Assembly (NCBI GenBank): GCA_028641055.1
Contig: CM054062.1
Location: 276,727,710-276,791,709, forward strand
Reading direction: 5' to 3'
DNA from: Alopecurus myosuroides
Lineage: Eukaryota > Streptophyta > Magnoliopsida > Poales > Poaceae
DNA length: 64,000 nt
Shown: piece after piece, positions 23,063 through 33,541 of the stretch
How positions within the stretch are numbered: position 1 is the stretch's first letter
Layout: every line of letters begins with the position of its first letter
Translations under genes and position numbers: made by a program
Notes under the pieces: model-generated
Told to the model about the DNA's origin: nothing
What the model saw: only the letters and a program-made list of their open reading frames with translations
Databases searched by the model: none

Positions 23063-23415
23063 GGTGGTAACTTTAGTATAAATTGCATGATAACTCTTGT
23101 TCAAATTAGGTGGTAACTTATAGTCCAAATTACATGATAACTCTAGTTCAATTTTTCCCGGTGGTAACTTTAGTATAAATTGCATGATAACTCTAGTTCA
23201 AATTAGGTGGTAACTTTTAGTCCAAATGACATGATAACTCTAGTTCAATTTTTCCTGGGGTAACTTCAGTATAAGTTGCATGATAACTTTAGTTCAAATT
23301 AGGTGGTAACTTTTAGTCCAAATTACATGATAACTCTAGTTCAATTTTTCCCGTTGGTAACTTTAGTATAAATCGCATGATAACTCTAGTTCAAATTAGG
23401 TGGTAAATTTTAGTC
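23063..23415. repeat. About 97-bp tandem array in intron 4
   Basis: About 3.6 units of roughly 97 bp; GGTAAC starts recur at 23066, 23163, 23259 and 23356. Each unit contains two half-units built on GGTAACTTT..CATGATAACTCTAGTTCAA. It lies wholly within the predicted intron between exons 4 and 5. Confidence 0.85.
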
Positions 23416-23595
23416 CAAATTGCATATATCTAAACTGTATCTATTTCCATTCTTTATTAAAAAATACATGTCTATTTTTGTTTGTTTTCTTATGTTTATG
23501 TCTCCTTTTTTATTCTTTCAGCAAAAGTCTGAAGTTGCCAATCTTATTGTTTCTTTCGCTTGTGGAATGATTAGTTTGATGGGATCTCTCACTTT

Positions 23596-23612
23596 GGGGG
23601 GGGGGGGGGGGG
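23596..23612 (+). repeat. Run of 17 G inside a coding exon
   Basis: The homopolymer interrupts exon 5 of the PMD-like gene. Upstream and downstream conserved stretches are in different frames, so its length explains the frameshift. Assembly or sequencing error at this run is possible. Confidence 0.85.
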
Positions 23613-23933
23613 AAGCTATGCCATAGCGATGGTAATGATATGGCAGAACAATTTGGCAATTTTTCTGGTGCTTTTGTTGGTGGCCAAGCTATCTCGTCCC
23701 GTAAAAAAGCCCAAGGAAAAAAAATGTCATAACAGCTTGGCAAATCTGTTGATGCATTATCTAGGGGCAAGCATGATTCACCCCGAAAAAAAATTCAAGG
23801 TGAAAGGGCAGATTAGGCTAGTAGGCTAGACAAAGGAGTTGTTTCTGATAAGAGCACCTCAGCTGAACCAGTCTCTATGATTACACGAGCAGTTGCAGCT
23901 GCAAACACAGTTCCTTTCATAGTTGCAAATAAA

Positions 23934-24975
23934 ATTCACTGTCCTATGGGTCATATCACTTCTTTTTAGGGTATACGTATGTACTGCTATATAGGGATAT
24001 GAAATAACTGCTCCTCTAGTCATGTAATTGCCTAATTAGTGATTGATGCATATGGATATGGTTGATGTTGCTTCTTAGTACTGTATGTCTATGTCATCAA
24101 TTATCTACATGAACATTGGTCGATGAGTTAACTCAGTTATCAATAACTAATGACACGTTACCTTGATTCGGTTGTTTCAGCCAGGTTCAATAAAAACATG
24201 ACCTGTCAGGACTAACACTTGGTGGTATATTTTTCATAGAAGGATCCCTCGATAGTGAGAATTCCCGAAATTTGCTCCCGACGAAGGTCAAACTTAGGTT
24301 GATGGGTGAGCCACCGCAGAGCCAACCACCGACCTACAACCCCGTTCTCAAGTTTAATAAAATGGTCGGGTAATATTAATACTACTTAGTATTGTGTCAT
24401 TTTCCTTCACTACTCCCATATTAGCATATCATAAAATATGCACGCTTTTTTATGTTAAGGTCTAAAGTATCAGTCCTTAAGATCTGCGACATGTTTGTTC
24501 CTGAAGTATCCGTCCTTAATGCCTATATATCATGCTACTGTTCTTGCGGTGTTGATTGCGACCGCCCATTCCACATTTTGTATTTGTTCTAGTAAATAAT
24601 AAAGTTAATTGGATTAATCGCTAATTAATTACTACTCCCCTGCCGATCGAGTAGTCATAGTTACAAATTTATTTACCATAATGTATAAGCATTTTAGTTA
24701 TTTCAGCTAACACCCAAAGCTATTTTTCACTTGCAACCTTGTGATGTGCTTCTTTCTCAACGGTGAGAAGTGGCGGGTGCTACCGCCACGTCTGTAGACT
24801 TAGAGAAATGGGGCTATGTTCAAGTTAGGATTCCAGAATACAATGATGTGGATACGGGTACGACGATGCCGTAGCACGAGCTTATATAGAGAAAATACGG
24901 ATAAAATGCAGTGTCAGAGCTTACAGGAAGCTGGGGGGGGGCAACTGTCACCCCCCTCTACATGGTTACACAAAT
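23934..24975. repeat. Repeat segment A (paralogue of the 48-51.5 kb segment)
   Basis: A segment of about 1 kb, near-colinear with 48054-48294 plus 50552-51514. It contains a SINE, a TATATATCATGCTA stretch, and a TTCTTTCTCAACGGTGA..AAGTGGCGGG patch. It shows the uninterrupted state of the site where the CACTA element sits in the other copy (TTACCTTGATTCGG near 24170). What the segment originally was is not clear. Confidence 0.85.
24196..24351 (-). mobile_element. tRNA-derived SINE, copy A
   Basis: Read on the minus strand it begins with a tRNA-like head (GGTTGTAGGTCGGTGGTTGG) and a degenerate B box near TTTGACCTTC. It ends near GACAGGTCATG. Direct repeats GTTCAATAAAA (24185-24195) and GTTTAATAAAA (24352-24362) flank it as an 11-bp target duplication with one mismatch. 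The length is about 155 bp. The family is unnamed. Confidence 0.7.
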
Positions 24976-25010
24976 CCATTCTTTCTATCCATGAATAAAG
25001 TTCTCTTCTT

Positions 25011-25215
25011 GACTCATATTGTTGAGTTTGGGTTTAAAGCATGCATTGCTCCAAACAGCTTTGAAGAACATTTGTACATAGCTTGAGTCCAGTGGTAGCA
25101 AACAACATAAGTTTTGCTTCATACTTTGCCACTACACATGCATAAAGTTATATTTTTGGACTTATATTGTTCGGTTTTGGTTTAAAGCATCCATTTCTGC
25201 AAGAACTCCAAGAAA
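25011..25215. repeat. Diverged direct repeat of about 70 bp
   Basis: The stretches near 25011 and 25146 share CATAAAGTT-like starts, CTTATATTGTT and GGTTTAAAGCAT and then diverge, about 135 bp apart. No gene is seen. Confidence 0.5.
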
Positions 25216-26125
25216 ACATTGAATTCTGAGGACGTCTGGACATAATTATTAGAACATGTATCTGAACATCTGTTCCATAAGTTTTTTTTATGAACTTAGG
25301 CATTACACTAATTAATAGCGAGAGCAGTTTGCTTATAATCTTGCTGAAGCCTGTCCATGACGCAGGATGGAACACAACCCAGCATCACACCTTCACTCAA
25401 CCGACTATGTTCTATCCTAGCAAGACCACCAGCTGGGCGCTAGAAAAATCTTGCAGAAGTCAACTTTCAGAGATTATCTCCTCACCAACATTTAGTCTTC
25501 AGAATCTGCAATTCAATTGATTAAAAAATTCAGTTAAATCTCACGCATCAAAAGAATTTTGGGCAGAATTAAGAGATCGGCGACTTGCGTCACGGAGATG
25601 CGGAGGCCCTCCTTCGCGGGTCTGGGGAGGCCGTTCGGTTCGTCACAAGCAGAAGCGACGGGACGCCGCCGGGCCTGAAGTGGAGTTACTCGGCACATCC
25701 TCCACTAGCAGTTCACCGTCGGCGGCAGAGATGGCAGAGATGCTCTTCGACTCCTTGCACCAGCAATGGGTGTTGCAAGCATATCCAAGGCGATGCCTGC
25801 ATAGGAGTCGCGTGCGCGGAGCACCTTGAGGAGGACGATGGGCGTGGTCTGGTTGTGGTCGGCTGCAGGGGAAAACAAGGGTGTGTTGCCTCCGGCTGGA
25901 AGCAGGACGGGATATTTTCAAGACCAGAGATTCAAGGGCGTTTTGCAAAAAGAGACGCGGTTTAAGACTAGAAGTGGGCACATAAATATAAAATTTCTTT
26001 TGACTGAACATGAGACACACGATTTATATCGCTGGGCCGAAAACAACCGGATGCACGGATGCACGATCTGACTGGATTCACCAGATATGTCCCCGGACAA
26101 ATACACTCCTCTAAATGATACTCGG
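25216..26125. other. Intergenic, no supported gene
   Basis: The GC-rich part (25580-25960) has open frames on both strands but no splice pattern, domain or composition that convinces me. It may be a gene fragment or transposon interior. Confidence 0.4.
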
Positions 26126-26143
26126 TAGTTTACTCCCCTATAT

Positions 26144-27014
26144 GTCAAAAGGAACGGCACATGGGCTAGTCACATACCACACGAAGCGTTTTCCGTGACC
26201 TAGCCGCCAGGAGCGGCGACTAGGGGGACGGACGCCTACCACCGATCTTCACCAGCCGGCGTGCTGGTCCCCTCTCCCTCCGATTGCTGCTCCGGCGGCA
26301 GGAGGGGGGGCCCTGTTCCTCCGCTCTGTAGTTAGGTTTTGGTCATGTAGATCGTGGTGCACCGTTTGGGTGGTGGGAGCGGCGTCGCGATAAATAAATT
26401 TGCCTCAACTCTACTCCCACACCGGCGTCGTCCCTCATGGCGACGTCTCGGAGTTGATGGCATCGTGTGTTTGCCGATCCTTCAGATCGGTGGTTTTAGA
26501 GTTCATGGATGATGTCGCCGAGGCGGTGACGGCGACCCCATCCGGTGTGTCTCTCCTTCTGCTCTGTCCCCGGTGCTGCGGCGTTGTCTCCGACATCATG
26601 GTGGAGCAGGGAGGATTGGTCGTCCGGGAGTACGCGCAGACGGTTGCCTGCGCAGTTGACAGCTGGAAGATGGTGCATCTTGTGCTGGATTTGTGGTTGG
26701 AGGCTGATAGTTCTGGTATCCTTCTCCGATGTTGTAGTCGTGCGGGGATGCTAGGTCTGGAGTTCGATGGCGTGTCCAGGGACACGTTGCCCCGGTCTAA
26801 TTCGTTCAACGACAATGGTTTGCTTTTGGCAAACTACTTTGGAGGTCCGTAAAGCTGCAGATCAGCGATGGAGCCGCGTCGGGCTCAAGTGAAGAGGTGA
26901 TTTGGTTTTGCACATGATTTTCCTATCCTTTCTGTACTGTAATGTTGGTGTTTACGTGTCTTGTAACCGGATTTTTATCTTATGAATAAGATCGTATTAC
27001 CTTGCAAAAAAAAA
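26144..27014 (+). mobile_element. Poly(A) retroposon with 18-bp target duplication
   Basis: An 871-bp insert ending in AATAAGATCGTATTACCTTGC plus nine A. Flanking repeats at 26126-26143 and 27015-27032 (TAGTTTAC..CCTATAT) match at 16 of 18 positions. The 5' part is GC-rich and leader-like. An ORF (26400-26852) encodes 150 residues with no recognised domain (CCRSFRSVVLEFMDDVAEAV). A short or internally deleted LINE, or a retroposed transcript, would fit. No RT motif is present, so it would depend on another LINE. Confidence 0.7.
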
Positions 27015-27233
27015 TAGTTTACGCGCCTATATTATAGGGGTTTGGATGGAAATGCCCTAAGACCTGAAAAGTTTTGTAAGGCCCACGAGGTTATTCTAAA
27101 AATAAGAAAAATCTTGCGCATGTTATCTTGTTGTATTTTTGTGTGAAAGCCTTCCTAACGAAGCATGATGCGTGCCTCAAATCTAGCAATAACCAATAAG
27201 GAAAATCAACTCAGAACCATAGCACACAATCTG

Positions 27234-27239
27234 TTTATT
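27234..27239 (-). terminator. Polyadenylation signal of the DUF538 gene
   Basis: AATAAA on the minus strand, about 128 bp past the stop codon of the DUF538 gene. Confidence 0.55.
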
Positions 27240-27366
27240 CATTTTACACAGGCTTCAGACTCACGGAAAGACATGGTCAGTACAAGATATGACAAGCATG
27301 CATGGTACACGAATCCGGCACCCTGAATGGAAAGACCGTGCTTCCTACTACCAACAGATCGATCTC

Positions 27367-27813
27367 TTAGTTGCATTTGGGGCTCTGTGTGAAGCTGCTG
27401 ACAGGGAACGGCAGCGAGTTGCCCTGGAGGTTGAACGTCAGCTGGTCACCGACGCGCTGAACGCCGGCGAACCCGAGCCACTCGGACTTCGCAAACACCC
27501 GGACGCCGTGTGCCTGGGTTATGGATCCGGGCTTGATAACCCCGCCGACGGTGCTGCCATACTTGAAATGGTACTGATCACTGCCGACCGTGACGAAGAA
27601 GTTGCACTCACCTGGGAGCGTCACCTCTAGAACGCCCCCGCTGAGGACGTACGACTTTACGCCCAGTGGCAGGAGGCCACGTGGGAGCTTGTTTTGCTCT
27701 AGAATGTCGTATGCCGTCGCGCTCGCAGCATCTACCGTCAAGTTGCTTGAGGTGGCACGGACTTGGAGGATGGAAGCCATGAGGACGACCACAAGGAAAT
27801 GATGCATGGCCAT
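27367..27813 (-). CDS. DUF538 family secreted protein
   Basis: An intact single-exon gene of 148 residues. Residues 1-20 form a signal peptide (MAMHHFLVVVLMASILQVRA). The DUF538 fold follows: AYDILEQNKLPRGLLPLG, VKSYVLSGGVLEVTLPGECNF, YHFKYGSTVGGVIKPGSI, GVRVFAKSEWLGF and GDQLTFNL. DUF538 proteins are small plant proteins, often secreted and stress-linked; their biochemical role is not settled. The start is the first Met of the signal peptide; a longer upstream frame overlaps the presumed TATA/leader region and is less likely. A TATA box lies about 80 bp upstream and an AATAAA downstream. Length and motifs match the family, with no lesion seen. Confidence 0.93.
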   Translation of the reverse strand: MAMHHFLVVVLMASILQVRATSSNLTVDAASATAYDILEQNKLPRGLLPLGVKSYVLSGGVLEVTLPGECNFFVTVGSDQYHFKYGSTVGGVIKPGSITQAHGVRVFAKSEWLGFAGVQRVGDQLTFNLQGNSLPFPVSSFTQSPKCN

Positions 27814-27892
27814 TGTTGTTGCTTCGACCAGGGATAGATAGCAGGTATATATGAATACGAGGACAGAGATGAATAGGTGGAGGCCCTAGCGG

Positions 27893-27902
27893 TATATATA
27901 TA
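27893..27902 (-). promoter_or_regulatory. TATA box of the DUF538 gene
   Basis: TATATATATA on the minus strand, about 80 bp upstream of the ATG, leaving room for a leader of about 50 bases. Confidence 0.6.
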
Positions 27903-27909
27903 GGAGGGC

Positions 27910-28455
27910 AGCCAAATTATAGACAAATAAATTTAATTGCATATTTATTTCCCAATTAACGTCTCATAAAACGCTCCTCAAATTAAGCTCATAAATTCTC
28001 CACGTACTAATTGAATGAAAACTTAATTTGCCCTAATTAAACAATCCAGATTTAGTCATTCTGAATAATGCAAAATGTCCTCAAATCTACATAATTGATA
28101 TGTATACCATTGAAGGAGATTGATTCCACATCATAGAATTTATTTAGCCGTAAATCAAGTTTTATTGTTGGAATTTTCAATCCACACCATACCATGTTTA
28201 CGAAAGGCACGTAGGACTAGCAAACACTAGTGAGTGTGCACGTGTAACCAAGGTCTCTAAGCGCTAAGCGTGCGGTGAGACACTGATTGGAGGATCCAAC
28301 GACCACTTTAGCGAGCTTAGGCGCAGCTTAAGGTTTTCGTACGACGCCGTAGGTACAGATAGAAAATCGGGAAGGCAATATCGCCATATATAAGCCTAAA
28401 ATAGGTGTATTTTTGGATCCTAAACATGCATGCTTTCATTTCCAAGGAAGTATGG
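27910..28455. other. AT-rich upstream region of the DUF538 gene
   Basis: No ORF or element end recognised. It is presumably promoter-proximal sequence of the DUF538 gene, ending at the Mutator-like insertion. Confidence 0.4.
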
Positions 28456-28639
28456 GAAGATTAAGAGGTATATACACTTTTAGTCCCACAACTTGCTTCG
28501 CATGAACAAATTAGTACCACAACTTGTAAAATGGACACATATAATACACAAACTTGTATTGAGTGAACAAATAGGTCCAAAATCATTCTGAAGATGACAT
28601 GTGGCATGGTAACTTTTGCGAAAAGATCCCTTTATTTTT

Positions 28640-29362
28640 GGTAACTTTTACAGTACCCTGGTACTCTCTAAAGGGTGCATGGAGTACCGATAAAATCTAA
28701 CCCTTCGTTTGAAAGGGTATTATAGACTTTTCATCCTATGTCCGGCCGTTCCGATCTGAGTGTGCGCATCAGTTCATCGATCTAAATCTGCTGCCTCCTC
28801 CTTTGATGGAACGGCTAAATTAGGTTCTAACGGGAACAATCAATTAAGGTATTGTTCGTTCTGATCCACTACTCTCTCACCCGAAGGATGATAGCTTTCA
28901 TATCCATGGTGTCACGGATGGATAAGCTACGTAAGTGGATTCGATTTCTTCTTGGAGCTGACCGGCAGGCCGGCCGTGGGATTCCATTTTTCCAGTCCCC
29001 ATTGCGCCTCTCGCCGTGTCGTTCGATCCGATCGGTTCGTGCTAAGTCGCCATGTTCGTTCGGCCTGCCGCTCTGCTGCTAGGCATGCATGTATGTGGAT
29101 CCCCGGCCGCCGGCAGGGCAATTTGCCGGCCCCCAGCCACGATCTCTTTCTACGGGAGAACATAATGGACTCGTAGTCAATTTCCTAAGAAAAGTAACCG
29201 AAAATTATCATGTGATTACAGTTTTACCCCTGAGTCAAGGTACTCCAACGTTTTCTGAGGTGGTACTCCTCCGTGTCCGCGCTGGAGTACCGACGCATGT
29301 CATCCGTTAGATTGAGAGAAATGACTGGCTCATATTTATTTCAGGGTACTGTAAAACTCCTC
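28640..29362. mobile_element. Nested small DNA transposon in the MULE left arm
   Basis: The ends share TTTTACAGTACCCTG in inverted orientation. TTATTTTT is duplicated on both sides (28632-28639 and 29363-29370); 8-9 bp fits hAT or Mutator. The uninterrupted right arm of the host element shows the empty site. The interior has GC-rich DNA and GGAGTACC-type repeats near both ends. No transposase. Confidence 0.75.
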
Positions 29363-29461
29363 TTATTTTTTGTCTGGCATATGTGAACATGGATACTTCC
29401 TCTCATGCGGGCCCCACATGTCAGTATAGGGCCAAAAGAATTAAAATTGTGGATCAATCAC

Positions 29462-29514
29462 GCGGATCGAACCCAAGAGGTGGAGTTCCTGCTCAGCGCG
29501 TAGCCACCACAGTA
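29462..29514 (-). other. tRNA-like pol III box remnant in the left arm
   Basis: On the minus strand GGGTTCGATCC resembles a pol III B box, with a GTGGCTACGCGCTGAGC A-box-like stretch upstream. No cloverleaf can be completed, so this is not a tRNA gene. Confidence 0.45.
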
Positions 29515-29584
29515 CACATCCAATCATGACCTATTCATCTCAGATTTCAGTACACTTTGAATGCCAGGACATTATTAACGTATA

Positions 29585-29708
29585 CTCCCTCCGTTCAACA
29601 ATAGATGACTTCCATTTGTCTATATATGGTTGTATCTAGACATATTTTAGTGTTTAGATACATCCATGTATAGACAAATGCAAGTCATCTATTGTTGAAC
29701 GGAGGGAG
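29585..29708. mobile_element. Stowaway MITE (124 bp)
   Basis: CTCCCTCCGTTCAACAATAG termini are perfect inverted repeats, flanked by TA on both sides (29583-29584 and 29709-29710). The arms extend over most of the element, which could fold into a long hairpin. Confidence 0.95.
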
Positions 29709-30137
29709 TACATCCCATGACGGTAACATATTTTGAGTGCAATCACATTTCGGTACACTTTTTTTTCTTCTTTTGGGTAATTTTGTACACCTTTCTACAA
29801 ACAGAAAAACATTATTTTAATCAATCATCATTTTAATACGAGATCAGTTGGGAAGCTGGATTTGAGGATTTGGAGGAAGCTGACGAGTTGCCGAACACGC
29901 CCTAAATACGTCAGTGTAGCCACTCCAAACTGAACTACAGGCTGGCCACCTTGCTTCCGTTGCGCTTGGCCGTGCCTATGGCGCGTTGGTACGTGTCTGT
30001 GATCCGCCCGCCGGCCCGTGCGCACGGCGCTCTCCTACAGTCCTATGCACACGACGCGGCCAACGTCTAACAGAGTGAACACGCTCACCCTCGCTACTCT
30101 CGCCAACAACATACACATGAACGCATGCACCGTCAAG

Positions 30138-30260
30138 GACTCGACCTAGACGCACGCACGCCGGTCGTCATCGTGCCGAGCTCGACCTGGGCGCCCTCAC
30201 GTCGGTCGTCATCGTGACAGACTCAACCTGGCACACACACGTCGGTCGCCACCTGTGCCA
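30138..30260. repeat. 41-bp tandem repeat, three units
   Basis: TCGACCT or TCAACCT starts recur at 30141, 30182 and 30223. Each unit carries CGTCGGTCG(T/C)CA-like sequence. It is GC-rich and lies inside the Mutator-like element. Confidence 0.8.
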
Positions 30261-30502
30261 TGTCACGGCTCATTCCCATAAAAAAAATAGAGGCCTACTA
30301 AATTTTGTTGAAATAGGCATCTGAGATGTATTCGCCTAACAAGGTACCCAACTGATCTCATATAAAATGACGATTGACTAAAATAGCCTTTTTCTGTTTT
30401 CGGAAAGGTGTGCTAAATTATGAAAAATAAATAAGTGTGCGAAAATAAGATGATTCCGTCTAATAGGTTGCAGTCCACTTATGGGTCGTCAGGACATGTT
30501 TA

Positions 30503-30564
30503 CCTGGGTGGTTACGCATGCCAAACTGAAATTGCACGTCTTCGGTTCGATCCCTCTCACCTGC
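30503..30564 (+). other. tRNA-like pol III box remnant in the right arm
   Basis: GGTGGTTACGCATGCC followed by CGGTTCGATCCC gives an A/B-box-like pair, mirrored by the copy in the left arm. It is a remnant of a tRNA-derived sequence carried in the inverted arms rather than a tRNA gene. Confidence 0.5.
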
Positions 30565-30831
30565 TTGAAAATTTTAATTCGCTCGCCCTATACTGACATG
30601 TGGGCCCCGCATGTGAGGAAGCATCAATGTTCACATATGTCCAAAAAAATGTAAGGTGGTTCTTTTTGCAAAAATTACCACGCCACATGTCATCTTTAGA
30701 ATGATTTTGGACCTATTTGTTCACTCAACACAACTTTGTGTACTAGAGGTGTCCACTTTACAAGTTGTGGGACTAATTTGTACATGTTAAACAAGTTGTG
30801 GGACTAAAAATGTATATACCTCGAAGATTAA

Positions 30832-31755
30832 TATCTTGATTTTACTCGGTTGTGCCTTCTTTACTCGTTCTCCAAATTCACCAAAGTTATTTCTCCAAAG
30901 AGCTGAGCTTCTTGCACAATTGCACATAAATAAAAATATTAGCAAGAAAATATAAAACAAGCAATAATATCTAGCAAAAAAAAAAGCAATAACAAACAAA
31001 CAATATTATCTTGCTTTGTATCATATTTTGTATCTAGCAAAGATAAATTTTGTAGTTTCTTAGACCTTTATACATCATGTTTGCATCATATTACAAGATC
31101 ATACCACTATTTTTAATGATTTGCTGGGTTTTGGTTCCTAACTCTCGAACGATAAACTTTACATTTGGGCAAACTCGACGCCCACCCCCCCCACCCCGCG
31201 CGCGCGTATTTGTTCTGTTTTGGTCCTGGTTTTGGTAAAAACACTATCCTAACGTCCCCCCCCCCCCCAACGGACTAAGGGGGATAGGCCGTGTTTCCCC
31301 CATTGGGCCATGTTTGAGGTGGTATGCGGACGCCGAGCCGCGTCCTCCCTGGCCCAAATGGCAGCGACGGCTCGCATGCCTCGCCGCCTCATTTTTAATG
31401 GATCGGTCTTCGACCCCATCTGCATCTCACTCCACTCGCTCTTGCTCCCAACCCCTATCTGCTCCCTCACCAGTGATGCGTCCAAAAATGACACTTCTTT
31501 ATCTATGTTTAAACCTTATCTTTGTCATGAAAATGACAGAGATATCACTCTAGACATGTCACTAATCACAAATATGCAATTTATTTGCAAATCTACATGT
31601 CATTATTTTTATTGCAGATATTGGAAAAAAAATTAAGCGAAATCAGAGCTAAAAGGAAAGAAAAGATAAATATCTTAACGACCCGATACGGTCACCATCG
31701 ACGCACCGCCCACCGCACCGATGTCATAAAGATCCGTCAAGTCAAACCTCTACCT
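30832..31755. other. Intergenic; homopolymer C tracts, no supported gene
   Basis: Contains CCCACCCCCCCC (near 31180-31200), a GCGCGCGCG stretch and a run of 13 C (31256-31268). A GC-rich patch at 31300-31480 has short open frames on both strands with no recognisable domain. Confidence 0.45.
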
Positions 31756-31756
31756 A

Positions 31757-32185
31757 TTATATATTATATATATATATATAGGAAAATGGTTCAGTACTCC
31801 TGGTGTACGTACTCTCACGTGCAAATATACCACATAAATGAATCATTTATACCTCATTAATATTTTTAATATATTTCACTATTTAATACTAGATACTCCA
31901 AAATGAATTTTCTGAAAAAATCATTAGATTCTACAGATTTTATATTATGTGTACATTTACTACTTTTATGTACGTACAAATGGTATATTGAAAAAACCGA
32001 TGACTCTATTGGTATTTTTTCCATACAAATTGTATTGAGGAATCTTGAGTATGGGAGTATGTACACCCAGGAGTATAATTAATGAGGTATATGAAAAATA
32101 ATAAAGGGGTATGATACCCTCGTATGTGTGGTATATTGAGTATGGAAGTATGTACACCCAGGAGTATATATATATATATATTAAC
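31757..32185. repeat. MITE-like element with (TA)n borders and doubled right end
   Basis: AGTACTCCTGGTGTACGTAC (near 31794) is mirrored by GTATGTACACCCAGGAGTAT, which occurs twice: near 32058-32078 and 32147-32167. Both outer ends abut (TA)n microsatellites. A nested or partly duplicated MITE is the simplest reading; the family is unknown. Confidence 0.6.
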
Positions 32186-32479
32186 AGATGCTCTATGGTG
32201 CATCATTAAAGGGAGGAAGGTTTCTTCCTCCCTTTTTTCCGTACGTTTTCGTCCGTACAAATTTACGTTTTTCTGTTCCGTTGGAACCGTATTAGAGTCG
32301 TTCCAGATTGATTAGGTACGGTCTCCAGATCGACATGCGGTCATATATACCCGCTCCACGGAACGTATCCATCGACCAACTCTAGATTTCATCGACTATC
32401 ATGAGAGTTTCTTCGTCCACCGGACTCAATGGGCCGTGGGCGCCGAAGTGGAGGACGATAAACCGCACATGATATTCCA

Positions 32480-33067
32480 GGAGGTGGTCACATGGAGGGG
32501 AAATACATAATCGAGCTCCCAAGCTCGACCTTCTTCTCACCGCCTCTACCTCCATCGCCGGCAGGCCGCACCTCGCCACCAACGTTGAGCCTGCGGCCCC
32601 GCGCGCAGGCCCTCACAATACTGCCTTGCGGGCGTGCATCTGTGCTACTGCTACCGGCCTTGCTGCCATCTTGTGCTGCTCGCTCGCGTCGCGCCAGCAC
32701 GACGCAACATAGGCGGTGGCGGCTCCGCCGTACAGATTCGTGGGGGTCGTGGTAGGCATGCCCCGCGGCATGTTAAGAATTTAGGCAATTTACAGATTAA
32801 ATTAATCCAAGTATAAATCACGAGCATGACGTAAACATACTGATAATTAACCATATTCATGCATATTAGATTGACAGTAGACACATCTACGCAAACTATT
32901 AGTATCGCACACATGGAAATAATAAGGGCAGGGATAAACGTGTTATACCCTGCGACCGGCCAGTTGGCAGTAGACGTAGCAGTGGCGGCAGCCGCGGCGG
33001 CGGCTGCAACAGCGGCCTCGGTGGCAGCAGTGGCGGCAGCAGTAGCTCGTTCGGCTTCGGTGGCCAT
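32480..33067 (-). CDS. Gene-like sequence with alanine-rich 5' exon (uncertain)
   Basis: I do not recognise this. The start at 33067 (MATEAERATAAATAA) leads into an Ala/Thr-rich run of about 35 residues encoded by GCN repeats. A possible donor AGG|GTATAA lies near 32945. A second GC-rich block (32480-32760) has an open frame rich in Gly/Arg ending at SIMYFPSM. I could not place a convincing acceptor, so the joining is unresolved. The leader upstream (33070-33330) looks transcribed but may belong to a retroelement. Confidence 0.3.
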
Positions 33068-33388
33068 GTTGACGATGAGGACGATGAGATAGTAGTCGAA
33101 GTAGACGTACGGCAGCGAGCAGTCGCGTAGGAGACGCTCCCCAAAAACCTAATCGTCCCTCTCCCGTACAGAATCTGGAGAGGCGGGGTTTCGGAGGCCT
33201 GCTCTCCCGTCGGCCGTGTACGCGGTAGACGGGATGGGATCACCTGCGGCAGCAACAGAGAGAGGAACGACAATGGGTACAGAGCGTATGAGTCGTGTGT
33301 TTGTGTCCGCCCCTGCGACCTCAATATAGAGGCACTTCCGGGTAGGAGAACGGTCAGCTCATAAATTAATTTGGCGTTTACTACAGCC

Positions 33389-33516
33389 GTTACCACGTAA
33401 TCAATGCGCTGTTTTACTGCGCACGGTTACCACGTGATCAATGCGGCGTTTTACTGCGCGCGGCTGTTATCAAAATAAATATGACGTAATAGACAACAAT
33501 CAATATGACGTCTCAT
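33389..33516. promoter_or_regulatory. Cluster of ACGT-core elements
   Basis: CACGTA, CACGTG (G-box core), GACGTAAT and GACGTC lie within about 130 bp, partly in a 37-bp tandem duplication (GTTACCACGT(A/G)ATCAATGCG at 33389 and 33426). Such cores bind bZIP/bHLH factors. A role for the uncertain minus-strand gene is only a possibility. Confidence 0.35.
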
Positions 33517-33541
33517 ATTATTGGCGTGTCTGTTGACTCTC

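Larger units (their letters stand above)
21283..23935 (+). pseudogene. Plant-mobile-domain/Ulp1-like multi-exon gene, decayed
   Basis: The frame and splice signals give five exons: 21283-21906, 22328-22438, 22549-22698, 22865-22963 and 23522 onward, all joining in phase 0. Exon 1 has a basic N-terminus (MGRKRKP, KRVRKNKRKV), then VVKLYDFIDKNQAGF, LDSLLCIKC and YAMDADIQAELG. Later exons read NLNWSTFIADQL, YIDSLDVSGLNLNLPD, FGFNYALFGGLDGF and MAEQFGNFSGAFVGG. The style matches cereal plant-mobile-domain/Ulp1-like proteins, but the assignment is tentative. Lesions: TGA at 21643-21645, loss of both exon-4 splice sites (AG to AA at 22863-22864, GT to AT at 22964-22965), a frameshifting run of 17 G (23596-23612), and two further stops in exon 5. 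Confidence 0.65.
28465..30822. mobile_element. Mutator-like element with long inverted arms
   Basis: The ends read GAGGTATATACA(C/T)TTTTAGT inward. A perfect 9-bp target duplication GAAGATTAA lies at 28456-28464 and 30823-30831, the size typical of Mutator elements. The inverted arms extend about 350 bp (28465-28640 plus 29371-29520 against about 30470-30822). The left arm is interrupted by a 723-bp insert. No transposase is present, so it is non-autonomous. The interior holds a Stowaway MITE and a 41-bp tandem repeat. Confidence 0.88.

Noticed and set aside
30503..30564. tRNA gene
   Set aside because: A/B-box-like motifs exist but acceptor and anticodon stems do not pair into a cloverleaf.
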